The notes under the pieces were generated by a model. That model was not told where the DNA came from and searched no databases. It saw only the letters and a list, made by a program, of their open reading frames with translations. DNA of 36,367 nt from JBECKQ01 sp040235375 (GTDB taxonomy: Bacteria > Planctomycetota > Phycisphaerae > UBA1845), in the NCBI GenBank assembly GCA_040235375.1, contig JBECKQ010000014.1, positions 1 through 36,367 of the forward strand, given 5' to 3'. The stretch's first letter is position 1. Every line of letters begins with the position of its first letter. This document shows, piece by piece, positions 23,622 through 32,115 of the stretch. Made by a program: the position numbers and the translations under genes.

Positions 23622-24818
23622 ATGGATTCCGCCACGACCGTTCTCGACAGTACGACAATGCCGCCGATGCCTTCGGCCGGCGGGGGCGAAGGGCCGCTGA
23701 TCGTCTTTGCCGGCGGCGGCACAGGCGGCCATCTGTACCCGGCCCTGGCCGTCGCGGACGTCATCCGGCTGGGCGAGCCGTCTGCCCGCTTCGTGTTCTT
23801 CGGCACCCGCCGGCGGATCGACGCCGACGTGCTTGCCTCGACTGGAAACACGCTCATTGCCCAGTCACTCACGCCGCCTACGGCCATCCCCTGGCGGTGG
23901 CCCGGCCTGATCCAAACGTGGCGCAGCTCAATGGCGGACTGCCGGAGGTACTTCCGGGCCAACCGGCCGGCCGTCGTCGTCGGCACCGGGGCATTCGCCA
24001 GTGTACCCCCGGTCTGGCAGGCAGCCCGCATGGGCATCCCCACGGCGATCCTGAATCCAGACGCCGTCCCGGGCCGCGCGAACCGCTTCCTCGCTCGCCG
24101 GGTGCACAGCCTCCTCGCCCAGTGGGCCGAATCCACCGAGCACTTCGGGCCGCGGGTCAACGTCGTCGTGACCGGGTGCCCGATCCGCAAACAGTTCGCC
24201 ACGGCCGACCATGCGCACGGCATCGCCCGCTTCGGCCTGCGCCCGGAACGCAAGACGCTTCTGATAACAGGCGCGTCGCTCGGCGCGCACTCGGTGAACG
24301 TGGCCCTGATGGCTCTCGCACCACGCCTTGTGAAGCTGGCCGATTGGCAGATTCTCCACCTGACCGGCAAGTTGGACCTCGCGAGCGTCGAGGCCGCGTA
24401 TGAGGACGCCGGCGCGGCCGCAACCTGTCTCGCCTACACCGATGACATGCCGCTGGCCCTGGCCGCGGCGGACCTCGTCGTGGCTCGCGCAGGGGCGTCC
24501 ACCCTGGCGGAGATCACCGCCGTCGGCCGCCCAGCCATCCTTATGCCCTATCCGCACCATCGCGACGAGCACCAGTTGGTGAACGCCCGCATTCTCGCCT
24601 CGCGTGGAGCGGCGTGGATCGTGCGGGATGAGCCGAATCCCCAACAGACAATCGAGAGGCTCGGTTCGCTTCTCACCGATTTGATGTCGGATGAAAACCA
24701 GCGCGCTCAGATGGCACTTTGTGCGCGGCGAATCGGTTCGCCGCGCGCGGCGGATGCCGTCGCAGAGCGCGTTCTCGAAATTGCGGAATGCCGAATGAAG
24801 ATTGCCTCGCGACAGTGA
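23622..24818 (+). CDS. murG: Lipid II synthase, GlcNAc transferase MurG
   Basis: Peripheral membrane glycosyltransferase that adds GlcNAc to lipid I. The 398-residue protein carries the signature GGGTGGHLYPALAVA (31-45), GTGAFASVPPVWQAARMGIP, ITGASLGAHSVN in place of the usual GGSxGA, and the UDP-GlcNAc site VVARAGASTLAEITAVGRPAILMPYP with DEHQLVNAR. The N-terminus has about 24 extra polar residues before the first strand. The ATG at 23622 is 23 bases after ftsW; the frame stays open far upstream within ftsW but that is shadow sequence. The last 13 codons look like repeat-derived DNA and may be a recent extension. Confidence 0.95.
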   Translation: MDSATTVLDSTTMPPMPSAGGGEGPLIVFAGGGTGGHLYPALAVADVIRLGEPSARFVFFGTRRRIDADVLASTGNTLIAQSLTPPTAIPWRWPGLIQTWRSSMADCRRYFRANRPAVVVGTGAFASVPPVWQAARMGIPTAILNPDAVPGRANRFLARRVHSLLAQWAESTEHFGPRVNVVVTGCPIRKQFATADHAHGIARFGLRPERKTLLITGASLGAHSVNVALMALAPRLVKLADWQILHLTGKLDLASVEAAYEDAGAAATCLAYTDDMPLALAAADLVVARAGASTLAEITAVGRPAILMPYPHHRDEHQLVNARILASRGAAWIVRDEPNPQQTIERLGSLLTDLMSDENQRAQMALCARRIGSPRAADAVAERVLEIAECRMKIASRQ

Positions 24819-25051
24819 AGAAATCGAAGCGCCCAGGACGATGAAAAGAATGGCGTGTTCTGGGGCGCGGTCATGCTCAGCCACACGGGCTCACGCCATT
24901 CGTGTTCTTAAACGTTCGAACCGTTCGCCGGCGTGCATTTGTCACGGCGGAACATAGCGCCGGTGCTCCTGCGGCAATCAACGTACGGGCCGCTCATGAC
25001 GGTCGAACCGACGCAGGCAGTCAGCGGCGGCCTCCCGCCGAGGGGTAACAG
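24819..25051 (+). other. murG-murC spacer with inverted repeat
   Basis: At 233 bases this is the widest gap inside the mur cluster. It holds a 10-bp inverted repeat, GAATGGCGTG (24848-24857) / CACGCCATTC (24892-24901), around a 34-base spacer, and a duplicated CGTTCG (24912-24917, 24921-24926). Just before the murC ribosome site a GGCGG/CCGCC stem may form (25024-25038). No gene is seen. A separate promoter for murC-murB-ddl-ftsQ could lie here, but no clear -35/-10 pair was found. Confidence 0.5.
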
Positions 25052-26473
25052 ATGATCAGTATGCCATCCCAGCCGGCTTCGCACGACGAACGTCTCGCCG
25101 TCTTCAAGGGCCTGCGCGTCCACTGCATCGGCATCGGCGGCAGTGGGATGCTCGGCGCGGCCAAGCTCCTGCTGCACAGCGGCGCCAACGTGAGCGGCTC
25201 GGACATGCAGACGTTCGAGGGGGCGGGCGAGCTCGTTGCAGTCGGGGCGACCGTGCACTTCTTTCACAGCGCCGAGCACGTGCATGAGGGCATCGACTTC
25301 GTCGTACGCAGCGCGGCCGTGCCGGACGACAATCCGGAAGTCGCCGCCGCCCGGCAGTGTTCAATACCGATCATCTGCTACGCCGAGTTGTTGGGCCGGA
25401 TCGCCGCCTCTCGCGTAGGCGTATCGGTGGCCGGCACGCATGGCAAGACGACGACCACCGCCCTGACCGCCCACGTTTTCAGAACCGCCGGCCTCGAACC
25501 CTCGTTTATCTGCGGCGCGGTCTCGCCGCAGCTCGGCGGGAGCAGCGGCGTGGGCGACGGCCCGCACTTCATCATCGAATCATGCGAGTACGCCCGTTCT
25601 TTCCTCAACCTCTGGCCGCAGAGCGCCGCGATCCTCAACGTCGACGCCGACCACCTGGATTTCTACACCGATCTCGACGACATCATCGCCACGTTCGCCA
25701 CGTTCGCGGGCCAGATCTCCCCGAGCGGCCTGCTGGCCGTCAACTTTGACGACCTGCGGGCCCGTCGGGCGGCTGAAAACGCGCGTTGCCGCGTCGAGAC
25801 CTTCGGCCTCGGACGCGACGCCGACTGGCGGGCCTGCGGTCTGCACCTCGTGGACGGCTGCTACTCGTTCAGTGTCCTGCACCATGGCGAGCGAATCTTC
25901 AACTGCGCCCTGCGCATCGCGGGCACACACAACGTCAGCAACAGCCTCGCGGCCATCGTGCTCGCTCACCACGCGGGCATTCCGGCCGACAGGATTGCCG
26001 AGGGGGTCAGCTCGTTCGAGGGCGTCCGCCGGCGGATGACCCTCTGCGGCAAGGTCCGCGGCGTGACCGTTCTGGACGACTACGCCCACCACCCCACGGA
26101 AATCAGGGCCACCCTCCGCGCCGTTCGAAGCCGGTATGCCCCCCGCCGGTGCTGGGTCGTGTTTCAGCCGCACCAGGCGTCACGCACCCGCAAGCTGCTT
26201 AAGGAGTTCGGCGGCGCGTTTGAGGACGCCGATTTTGTCCTCATCCCGGATATTTACAGTGTGCGTGACACCGAAGAGGATCGACAGGCTATCAACTCGA
26301 ACGGGCTCGTTCAACTGCTGTGCTCGACCGGCAAGGTCTCGTGCTATTTGCCGACGTTCGAAGCCGTAACCGAGCACTTGGAACGCAATCTCACCGCCGG
26401 CGACCTTGTCATCACGATGGGCGCCGGCGATGTCTGGAAGGTCGCCGATGGATTGGTCAAACGGGTTTGCTGA
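25052..26473 (+). CDS. murC: UDP-N-acetylmuramate--L-alanine ligase (MurC)
   Basis: First amino-acid-adding Mur ligase. The 473-residue protein begins with the MurC/Mpl Rossmann motif HCIGIGGSGM (24-33), has SGSD (48-51), P-loop GTHGKTTT (128-135), IIESCEYARSFL, DHLDFYTDLDDI and DDYAHHPTEI, with FQPHQASRT following. These are clear MurC marks. In many homologues ESCEY reads EADES or similar; ESCEYxRSF is the planctomycete/Gram-positive-like form. The ATG at 25052 follows AGGGGT. The 3' end overlaps murB by 26 bases. Confidence 0.95.
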   Translation: MISMPSQPASHDERLAVFKGLRVHCIGIGGSGMLGAAKLLLHSGANVSGSDMQTFEGAGELVAVGATVHFFHSAEHVHEGIDFVVRSAAVPDDNPEVAAARQCSIPIICYAELLGRIAASRVGVSVAGTHGKTTTTALTAHVFRTAGLEPSFICGAVSPQLGGSSGVGDGPHFIIESCEYARSFLNLWPQSAAILNVDADHLDFYTDLDDIIATFATFAGQISPSGLLAVNFDDLRARRAAENARCRVETFGLGRDADWRACGLHLVDGCYSFSVLHHGERIFNCALRIAGTHNVSNSLAAIVLAHHAGIPADRIAEGVSSFEGVRRRMTLCGKVRGVTVLDDYAHHPTEIRATLRAVRSRYAPRRCWVVFQPHQASRTRKLLKEFGGAFEDADFVLIPDIYSVRDTEEDRQAINSNGLVQLLCSTGKVSCYLPTFEAVTEHLERNLTAGDLVITMGAGDVWKVADGLVKRVC

Positions 26474-27326
26474 ACGACTGCGGTCGAGCGTGCCGCTCGC
26501 CGAGCTGACCTGGTTCGGCCTGGGTGGTAGTGCGCGCCACATGGTCTCGCCGCGTAACGTCGGCGAACTCAGCACCGCCGTGCGCGCCGTCGCGTCGGCC
26601 GGCATCCCCTGCCGCGTACTCGGCGGCGGAGCCAACGTCCTCGTCCGCGACGACGGGTTTGACGGACTGGTAATCCGGCTGGACGAGCCGGCCTTCACCA
26701 AGGTGCACTTCGACGAGGACGGCGTGACCGCCGGCGCCGGTCGCGACCTGATGCACCTCGCCCGCGACTGTGCGTATCGCGGCATGTCGGGCCTCGAGTG
26801 CATGGCGGGCATACCCGGCACGGTCGGCGGGGCCATCACCATGAACGCCGGTGGCCGGTTTGGCGAGATCGGCGACGTGGTCGAACGCGTCCGCCTGATG
26901 GATCGGGACGGGCGCCTGGCCGATCTGCGGGCCGAAGACCTCGGCTTCGCCTACCGCCGCTCCAATGTGCGCGACCGCATCGTCATCGAGGCGGTGCTAC
27001 GCCTGACGCCCGCACCGGCGGAGGAAGTCCGGGCCCGTTTCCACGAGATATGGGCCCTCAAGAGCGCCTCGCAACCGCTGGCCGACCACTGTGCGGGCTG
27101 CATCTTCAAGAACCCGCCGGGCGATTCCGCCGGCCGCATCATCGACGCCGCCGGCCTCAAGGGCGCCACCCGCGGACACGCCCGCGTCTCCGATCGGCAC
27201 GCCAACTTCATCGTCGCCGACCGCGGGGCCACGGCCACGGAGGTTCTCGCCCTCGTCGAACACGTGCGGACCACCGTCTATGACCGCACAGGCCAGCGAT
27301 TGGAACTGGAGATCGACGTTTGGTAA
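26448..27326 (+). CDS. murB: UDP-N-acetylenolpyruvoylglucosamine reductase (MurB), Cys at active-site Ser
   Basis: FAD enzyme that reduces UDP-enolpyruvyl-GlcNAc to UDP-MurNAc. At 292 residues with no extra loop it is the short (type II) form. FAD-binding motifs are LGGGANVLVRDDGF (58-71) and GIPGTVGGAITMNAGG (121-136); YRRSN (169-173) and CIFKNP (218-223) line the active site. In E. coli the last motif is SFFKNP and its Ser (229) is the proton donor; here it is Cys218. The start ATG 26448 has GGAAGGT (26436-26442) and gives the normal N-terminus; it lies inside the end of murC. Secure. Confidence 0.94.
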   Translation: MDWSNGFAERLRSSVPLAELTWFGLGGSARHMVSPRNVGELSTAVRAVASAGIPCRVLGGGANVLVRDDGFDGLVIRLDEPAFTKVHFDEDGVTAGAGRDLMHLARDCAYRGMSGLECMAGIPGTVGGAITMNAGGRFGEIGDVVERVRLMDRDGRLADLRAEDLGFAYRRSNVRDRIVIEAVLRLTPAPAEEVRARFHEIWALKSASQPLADHCAGCIFKNPPGDSAGRIIDAAGLKGATRGHARVSDRHANFIVADRGATATEVLALVEHVRTTVYDRTGQRLELEIDVW

Positions 27327-27373
27327 AACCGCGCATGCGATAGCCAATATAAACCAGGAAGGATGCGATCGTC

Positions 27374-28342
27374 ATGGATGACGTCACTCGACCCGCCCGC
27401 CTTGATGCGCCGCCCGGCGCCGCCGATATTGCCCTGCTCGACATCACCGTTCTTGCCGGCGGACCGAGCGACGAACGCGAGGTCAGCATCGCCAGCGGCA
27501 GCGCGATCGCCGCCGCACTTAGTCGGATCGGGCATCGCGTCACGGTTAGCGATATCTCGCCAGACAACCTGACGTCTCTCGATCGCCCTGCGGACATCGT
27601 CTTCATCGCCCTGCACGGCGCGTTTGGCGAAGACGGGCAACTCCAGGAGACGCTCGAACGCCGCGGGATCACCTTCACCGGTACCGGCGCCGCCGCCAGC
27701 GCCATCGTCATGAACAAGGCGAAGACGAAGCAGCGTCTCATCGAGTGCGGCCTGCCGACGCCGCGGTTCGACGTCGCCACGCACTCGCGCATCGTCGCCG
27801 CCGCGCGCCGCTGGCGCCTGCCGGTCATCGTCAAGCCGGTCGATTCGGGCAGCAGCGTGGATACCGTCATTGCCCGCGACCGCCACCGTTTCCTTCACGC
27901 GGTAACGGCCGTGGTCCGCAAGCACAGCCAGGCGATGATTGAGGAGTTGATCGAAGGGCCCGAGCTGACGGTCGGCATCCTCGGCAATCGCGCCCTGCCG
28001 GTCATCGAGATCCGCACGAAACGCGAATTCTATGACTACCAGGCGAAATACATCGACGACGACACCGAGTATCTGTTTGACATCGACCTGCCGCGCGAAC
28101 TGCTTCGTCGCATACAGACGATGAGCGTTCAGGCGGCGACCGCATTGGAATGCCGCGATTTCTGCCGCGTCGACTGGATGGTGGACGCCATCACGCACGA
28201 GCCGTTCATCCTCGAACTGAACACGATTCCCGGCTTCACGAGCCACTCGCTCCTGCCGAAGGCGGCCGCCAAGGCCGGCATCCCGTTCGACGAACTGTGC
28301 CAGCAGATCATCAACCTGGCCAGGCAACGCGCGAGGAGGTGA
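27374..28342 (+). CDS. ddl: D-alanine--D-alanine ligase
   Basis: Makes the D-Ala-D-Ala dipeptide used by MurF. The 322-residue ATP-grasp protein has GGPSDEREVSIASG (29-42), ALHGAFGEDG, VKPVDSGSSV, EEL-EGPELTVGIL and the C-terminal block ELNTIPGFTSHSLLPKAA. The position that separates D-Ala from D-lactate ligases is Tyr (EFYDYQAKY), so D-Ala-D-Ala is predicted, not the vancomycin-resistance type. The ATG at 27374 follows AGGAAGGA (27357-27364). About 18 extra N-terminal residues precede the first strand. It stands between murB and ftsQ, the classical position. Confidence 0.95.
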   Translation: MDDVTRPARLDAPPGAADIALLDITVLAGGPSDEREVSIASGSAIAAALSRIGHRVTVSDISPDNLTSLDRPADIVFIALHGAFGEDGQLQETLERRGITFTGTGAAASAIVMNKAKTKQRLIECGLPTPRFDVATHSRIVAAARRWRLPVIVKPVDSGSSVDTVIARDRHRFLHAVTAVVRKHSQAMIEELIEGPELTVGILGNRALPVIEIRTKREFYDYQAKYIDDDTEYLFDIDLPRELLRRIQTMSVQAATALECRDFCRVDWMVDAITHEPFILELNTIPGFTSHSLLPKAAAKAGIPFDELCQQIINLARQRARR

Positions 28343-28364
28343 CGGCGCACGCAGCCAGCATGAG

Positions 28365-29249
28365 ATGAGCCGCAAGAAAAAGGAAAAGAAATCCCCCTTC
28401 TTCGCGCGCTGGCGGCGCGACCGCCCTGGGCCTGCGCGGGCTGTGCGCCCAGCGGGCCGGCGACCGCTACTTTTCATCGCCAAGGCACTGGCGGTTCTGG
28501 TGACTTTCGCCGGCGGAGCGTTTGGCCTGTACAAGCTTCAGCAAAGCGTGTTGGCGGCGCCCTCCTACAACGCCCCGGCGCGGATCCACCTCGTTGACGT
28601 GCCGAAGGACATCGAAGAGCAGATGGCCGGCGCCATGCGCCCCTTCGCGGACACGCCCTGGACCGACGACCACCTTTGCGAGCAGATCGCTGCCTCCCTG
28701 ACGGCGACCGGCTGGGTGGACCGCGTCCTCCGCGTGCAGCGCTTCGCCGATCGCCGCATCGAGGTCCATTGCCGCTACCGAACTCCTCTCGCTCTCGTGC
28801 AGATGGGCAGCGGCTTCTACCTCGTGGACGACCACGGCGTCCGCCTCCCCGGCAGGTACGTCAACGACCCCGCCTTCATGCTCATTCAAGGCGTGAGCAC
28901 CACGCCACCCTCCGCCGGCTGCCTCTGGGACGCGCCCGACCTCCGTGCGGCGGTTCGATTGGTCAAGCTGCTGATCAACGAACCCTTCGCCACCCAGATC
29001 ACCGCGGTCCAGGTGCACAATTTCGCCGGCCGCGTTGACCCCCGCGAGGGCCACATCCGGCTGGCGACCAATCAGCCCGGCAGCCAGATTGTCTGGGGCT
29101 CTCCCGTGGGTGAGGAAATCGAGGAGAACACGGCGGAGCAGAAACTGGCAATTCTCCGCGCCAATTATCACCGTTTCGGCCGAATCGACGCCGACCGTCG
29201 CCTGATCGACATCTCCGTCCACCCCGATCGGGTCAATGCCCCCGCCTGA
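28365..29249 (+). CDS. ftsQ: FtsQ/DivIB-type cell division protein
   Basis: Predicted bitopic divisome protein of 294 residues. A basic cytoplasmic N-terminus (MSRKKKEKK) is followed by one membrane segment (about 35-57) and a large periplasmic domain. The domain has a POTRA-like start (about 75-135) and the FtsQ-typical YLVDDHGVRLP near 147. Sequence conservation in this family is low; topology, length and the position directly after ddl support the name. In most bacteria ftsA and ftsZ come next; here an unrelated membrane protein follows. An alternative is a divergent POTRA protein without a division role. Confidence 0.75.
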   Translation: MSRKKKEKKSPFFARWRRDRPGPARAVRPAGRRPLLFIAKALAVLVTFAGGAFGLYKLQQSVLAAPSYNAPARIHLVDVPKDIEEQMAGAMRPFADTPWTDDHLCEQIAASLTATGWVDRVLRVQRFADRRIEVHCRYRTPLALVQMGSGFYLVDDHGVRLPGRYVNDPAFMLIQGVSTTPPSAGCLWDAPDLRAAVRLVKLLINEPFATQITAVQVHNFAGRVDPREGHIRLATNQPGSQIVWGSPVGEEIEENTAEQKLAILRANYHRFGRIDADRRLIDISVHPDRVNAPA

Positions 29250-29321
29250 CGGCGACCGGGGTCTTGTCGCGCGCCGACTGCGCTGTACAAAGTGATTCGC
29301 AACCGCGGGAGCAGCAGAAAC

Positions 29322-29327
29322 TATAAT
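29322..29327 (+). promoter_or_regulatory. Candidate -10 box for the membrane-protein pair
   Basis: A perfect TATAAT in the 149-base gap after ftsQ, 72 bases before the next ATG. The nearest -35-like hexamer (TTCGCA, 29296-29301) is 20 bases away, longer than ideal. This suggests that the downstream pair is transcribed separately from the mur cluster. Confidence 0.4.
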
Positions 29328-29398
29328 TCCGGACCCAACCGGACCGATTGAAAATAATGGAACGGCCCGTACGAAGATCCCGGCAGGAGACTTGAGCC

Positions 29399-30235
29399 AT
29401 GGATCATACGTCCATCATGGACCAGCTCATCAACCAGCTTCAGGAGCTCATCGAGCTCGGCCGGCTGCACTTGCCGCCGAACGCGATCCCGCCGCCCGTC
29501 TTCACCGGCGTCGTCATGCTCCTGTTCGGCGTGGGTATCGCCGTCCTCGGGGCGCGCCTGGCGCGCTGGTTCATTGCCGTGGTCTTTGCCGTCGGGGGGA
29601 TCACCGCGGGGCTCGCTGTCAGCCGTGATTACGGCGTGAACCCGCTCCTGAGCGGATTGGTCGGCAGTCTCGTGCTCGGCTCGTTCGGCTACGTGCTGCA
29701 CCGCCTGTGGGTCGGCCTCTTCGCCGCCGTCTTCCTCGCGTCGATCGCCATGACCGCGCTGACCGCGCAGGAGGTTCTCCCCTATCTGCCCGACTTCGCT
29801 CGCGCCGAGACGGCTACCGCCCCCGCAGAATTCCATACCGGTACGGGCGAACCGCCGCCCGCTGTCGACTGGCATCACCTCAACGAATACCTGCGCAACT
29901 TCGGCGACTACGTCGTCGCCCGCGAGCCCAACATCAGGCTGCACGCCGGACTGGCCGTCATTATCGCCGGCCTTGCCGGGTTGCTCCTGGGCGTCTTCTT
30001 CGTGCGCCTGACGCTCATCCTTTTCACAGCGGCATTCGGATCGATTCTCATCGCTTCGGGTATCGGACTCCTCGGTCCGGCGATCGGTATCCAGGTTTAT
30101 CAGACCGCGGCCAGCCGACCGGACGTCACACTGCTGGCGTTAGTGTCGTTTTTCATCGCCTCGCTCGCGATTCAGACAATTCTGACCCGGCCCGGCTCGC
30201 GTACCGCAAGTGCCCCCGCCAAAGTAGCCGATTAG
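29399..30235 (+). CDS. Polytopic membrane protein of unknown function
   Basis: A 278-residue protein with seven probable membrane segments: four in an N-terminal block (about 34-122) and three C-terminal (about 182-262), separated by a soluble Ala/Pro-rich loop (125-178). The Gly-rich helices with Gly-x3-Gly spacing (LLFGVGIAVLGARLARWF) recall the TMEM198/DUF4203 type of small membrane proteins, but the match is by look only. No catalytic motif. The ATG follows AGGAGA (29385-29390). The next gene, also a membrane protein, starts 53 bases later. Function unknown. Confidence 0.8.
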   Translation: MDHTSIMDQLINQLQELIELGRLHLPPNAIPPPVFTGVVMLLFGVGIAVLGARLARWFIAVVFAVGGITAGLAVSRDYGVNPLLSGLVGSLVLGSFGYVLHRLWVGLFAAVFLASIAMTALTAQEVLPYLPDFARAETATAPAEFHTGTGEPPPAVDWHHLNEYLRNFGDYVVAREPNIRLHAGLAVIIAGLAGLLLGVFFVRLTLILFTAAFGSILIASGIGLLGPAIGIQVYQTAASRPDVTLLALVSFFIASLAIQTILTRPGSRTASAPAKVAD

Positions 30236-30288
30236 ATTGTAGATTTGTCGCAAGTCCTGCAACTTCTCGCCGGGTGAGGGAACAGTCC

Positions 30289-30918
30289 GTGTACCAGTAT
30301 ATCCAGCATTGGCTGTACTTCCTGAATGTTTCAGACAGTCTGATTGGCATTCCGCTCTGCGCCGCGGGCGTGGCCCTGGTTATCGCGGGCTGGCGGATGT
30401 GGCTCGTGGTCGGCATTATCAGCCTCGGTGTCGTTGGCGGTGTGCTTGGGCACATGGTCGCCGTTAAGAACCCCCACGCCGTTTACTACGCGATTGCCGG
30501 CGCCGTGCTCTTCGGCCTGGTCGGATTCGCATCGCCGCGCAACGCTGCAACACTGCTCGGCGGTATTATCGGTGGTGTGATCGTGTCCATGTTCCTTGGC
30601 ACGTTGGGCCTTACGGGGTCCCTCCAACAGTTGGGGATGGTGCTCGGCTTCGCCGCGGCGATGGCATTCGCCTACTCGAATCGGCAGCAGATCGTCGCGA
30701 TCATCACGTCGGTCGAGGGTGGCATTCTCCTGATCTCTGGATTCGCCGTCCTGGTCCGCGAGTGGCCCTTCCTGAACGGCTTCTTCAATTCGATGGTTCG
30801 GCACAGCCCGCTCATGGTCATGTTCCTGATTCTCGTGCCCAGCGTTATTGGCGTGTTGCTGCAACAGGCCGACGCCGCTCGCGCCGGCATGAAAGAGCAG
30901 CAAGGCACGACCGCTTAG
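30289..30918 (+). CDS. Second polytopic membrane protein, unknown function
   Basis: A 209-residue protein with about six membrane segments (15-35, 38-58, 65-82, 86-110, 138-157, 174-192) and a short polar tail. Many Gly-Gly and Gly-x3-Gly pairs (GLVGFASPRNAATLLGGIIGG) suggest tightly packed helices, as in the protein encoded just upstream. The two may be distant relatives or partners. The start is GTG at 30289, chosen because GAGGGA (30276-30281) is properly spaced; an in-frame GTG at 30274 has no ribosome site. A strong terminator follows. No family assigned. Confidence 0.75.
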   Translation: MYQYIQHWLYFLNVSDSLIGIPLCAAGVALVIAGWRMWLVVGIISLGVVGGVLGHMVAVKNPHAVYYAIAGAVLFGLVGFASPRNAATLLGGIIGGVIVSMFLGTLGLTGSLQQLGMVLGFAAAMAFAYSNRQQIVAIITSVEGGILLISGFAVLVREWPFLNGFFNSMVRHSPLMVMFLILVPSVIGVLLQQADAARAGMKEQQGTTA

Positions 30919-30937
30919 CAGCGGTTCTGAAGCAAAC

Positions 30938-30967
30938 AACCGCGAGCCCCCCGCTCGCGGTTATTCA
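30938..30967 (+). terminator. Intrinsic terminator after the membrane-protein pair
   Basis: A perfect 10-bp stem, AACCGCGAGC (30938-30947) and GCTCGCGGTT (30953-30962), closes a CCCCC loop and is followed by ATTCAT, a weak U-run. It lies 20 bases after the stop codon. It is the clearest terminator in the window. Confidence 0.75.
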
Positions 30968-31125
30968 TCCATACGCGTCCGGCGAACTCCCTCGCGAAGC
31001 TCGCCGGGCGCGCTTTATCATGGCTGCCGCCTGCCTGCGAGAAGCCGACGACCTTGTGCGATCGGGCGCCACGTCTGCTATGATCCGCATCCCGACGGAT
31101 CGCTTCTTCGCAGCAGGAACAGGCC

Positions 31126-31926
31126 ATGGAGCACCGCAAACCGGTCGGTCTGCGCAGTGACGACTTGAACCCCGACGTGAAAGACGCCTTGCGCGCGGCG
31201 CGGCAACTGGGTTTTGCCGCGGTCGAGCTGTCGGTGGACAACCCGCAGGTCGCACCGGAAGCGATCTCGGAATCGGGGCGCCGCCATCTCGAGCGCTTGA
31301 TCCGTAGCAATGGCCTCGACTTCGCGGCGATTGCCGGCGAGTCGCATTGCACCGGCCTGGCGGATGCTTCACACGTGGACGAGATCATCGAGCGGTCCGG
31401 CCGAACGCTCCAGCTCGCGGCGGACATGCACGTTCCGGTCGTTTCGCATGATGTCGGCGATCTGCTCGGCCTGTCGGATCGCGAACGTGAGACGGCCCTC
31501 GCCGCACTCCGCGAAGTGGCAGCTCGCGCCGATCGCTACGGCACGATCTACGCCGTTCGCTCGCGACTGACCGACCCGGCCGATCTCGCCCGGCTCATCG
31601 ACGGCGTCGATTCGGAGCTGCTGCGTATCGCGATCGATCCCGGCGCTCTGCTGATGGCGGGTTTCGATCCCAACGAATCCGTGGCATGCTTCGGCAAGCG
31701 CATCATCCACGCCTACGTTCGCGACGCCAGCCGGGGAACGTCCGAGCACGCCGGCCAGGAGACGGCGCTCGGCGCCGGCCGGCTCGAGCTCGACGCGTAC
31801 GTCGCGGCGCTGCATGCGGGCGGCTACAGAAGGCCGTTCATCATTCGGCGCGCGTCGTCGCTGAACCCAGCCCGCGATCTTGCTCATGACCGCGACCAGC
31901 TGGCCGTTCATCTGCTCACGCCCTAG
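31126..31926 (+). CDS. Xylose-isomerase-like TIM-barrel protein with degenerate metal site
   Basis: A 266-residue protein with the layout of the sugar phosphate isomerase/epimerase (AP_endonuc_2) family: RSDDLNPDVKDALRAARQLGFAAVELSV at the start, HAYVRDAS (195-202), then GAGRLELDAYVAALHAGGYRRPFI (217-239). Family enzymes bind a divalent metal through two Glu, an Asp and a His. Here the first Glu position reads AVRSR (143-147), the DxGH motif reads DPGA (171-174) and the last Glu position reads IIRR (239-242). Catalysis of the usual kind is therefore unlikely; it may be a pseudoenzyme or use another chemistry. The ATG follows AGGAAC. A TATGAT -10-like box lies at 31079-31084. It is a single gene after a terminator. 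Confidence 0.8.
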   Translation: MEHRKPVGLRSDDLNPDVKDALRAARQLGFAAVELSVDNPQVAPEAISESGRRHLERLIRSNGLDFAAIAGESHCTGLADASHVDEIIERSGRTLQLAADMHVPVVSHDVGDLLGLSDRERETALAALREVAARADRYGTIYAVRSRLTDPADLARLIDGVDSELLRIAIDPGALLMAGFDPNESVACFGKRIIHAYVRDASRGTSEHAGQETALGAGRLELDAYVAALHAGGYRRPFIIRRASSLNPARDLAHDRDQLAVHLLTP

Positions 31927-32115
31927 TGAATGGATCGATCGGCGAGCCCTTTCGAGCTGGCTGAGACGGGACGTTACGCTCATTTAATGTGCAATTAAGT
32001 CGAGATTAACTCCCGCCGTCATCGTACTGATTAGAGGGGAAGTGCGGAGGTTCGAAGGCGGGGGGCGAACCTGAGTGCATCGCTGCGAAGAAGGTCGAGG
32101 CGGAGACATGCGCTG

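Noticed and set aside
24890..24930. T-loop-like GTTCGAACC suggesting a tRNA
   Set aside because: No acceptor stem, D-arm or anticodon arm can be paired around it; it is part of a duplicated CGTTCG word.
31984..31998. TTAAT-GTGCA-ATTAA inverted repeat before the phosphoribosyltransferase
   Set aside because: Short arms in a small AT-rich patch; could be an operator but is too likely by chance to annotate.
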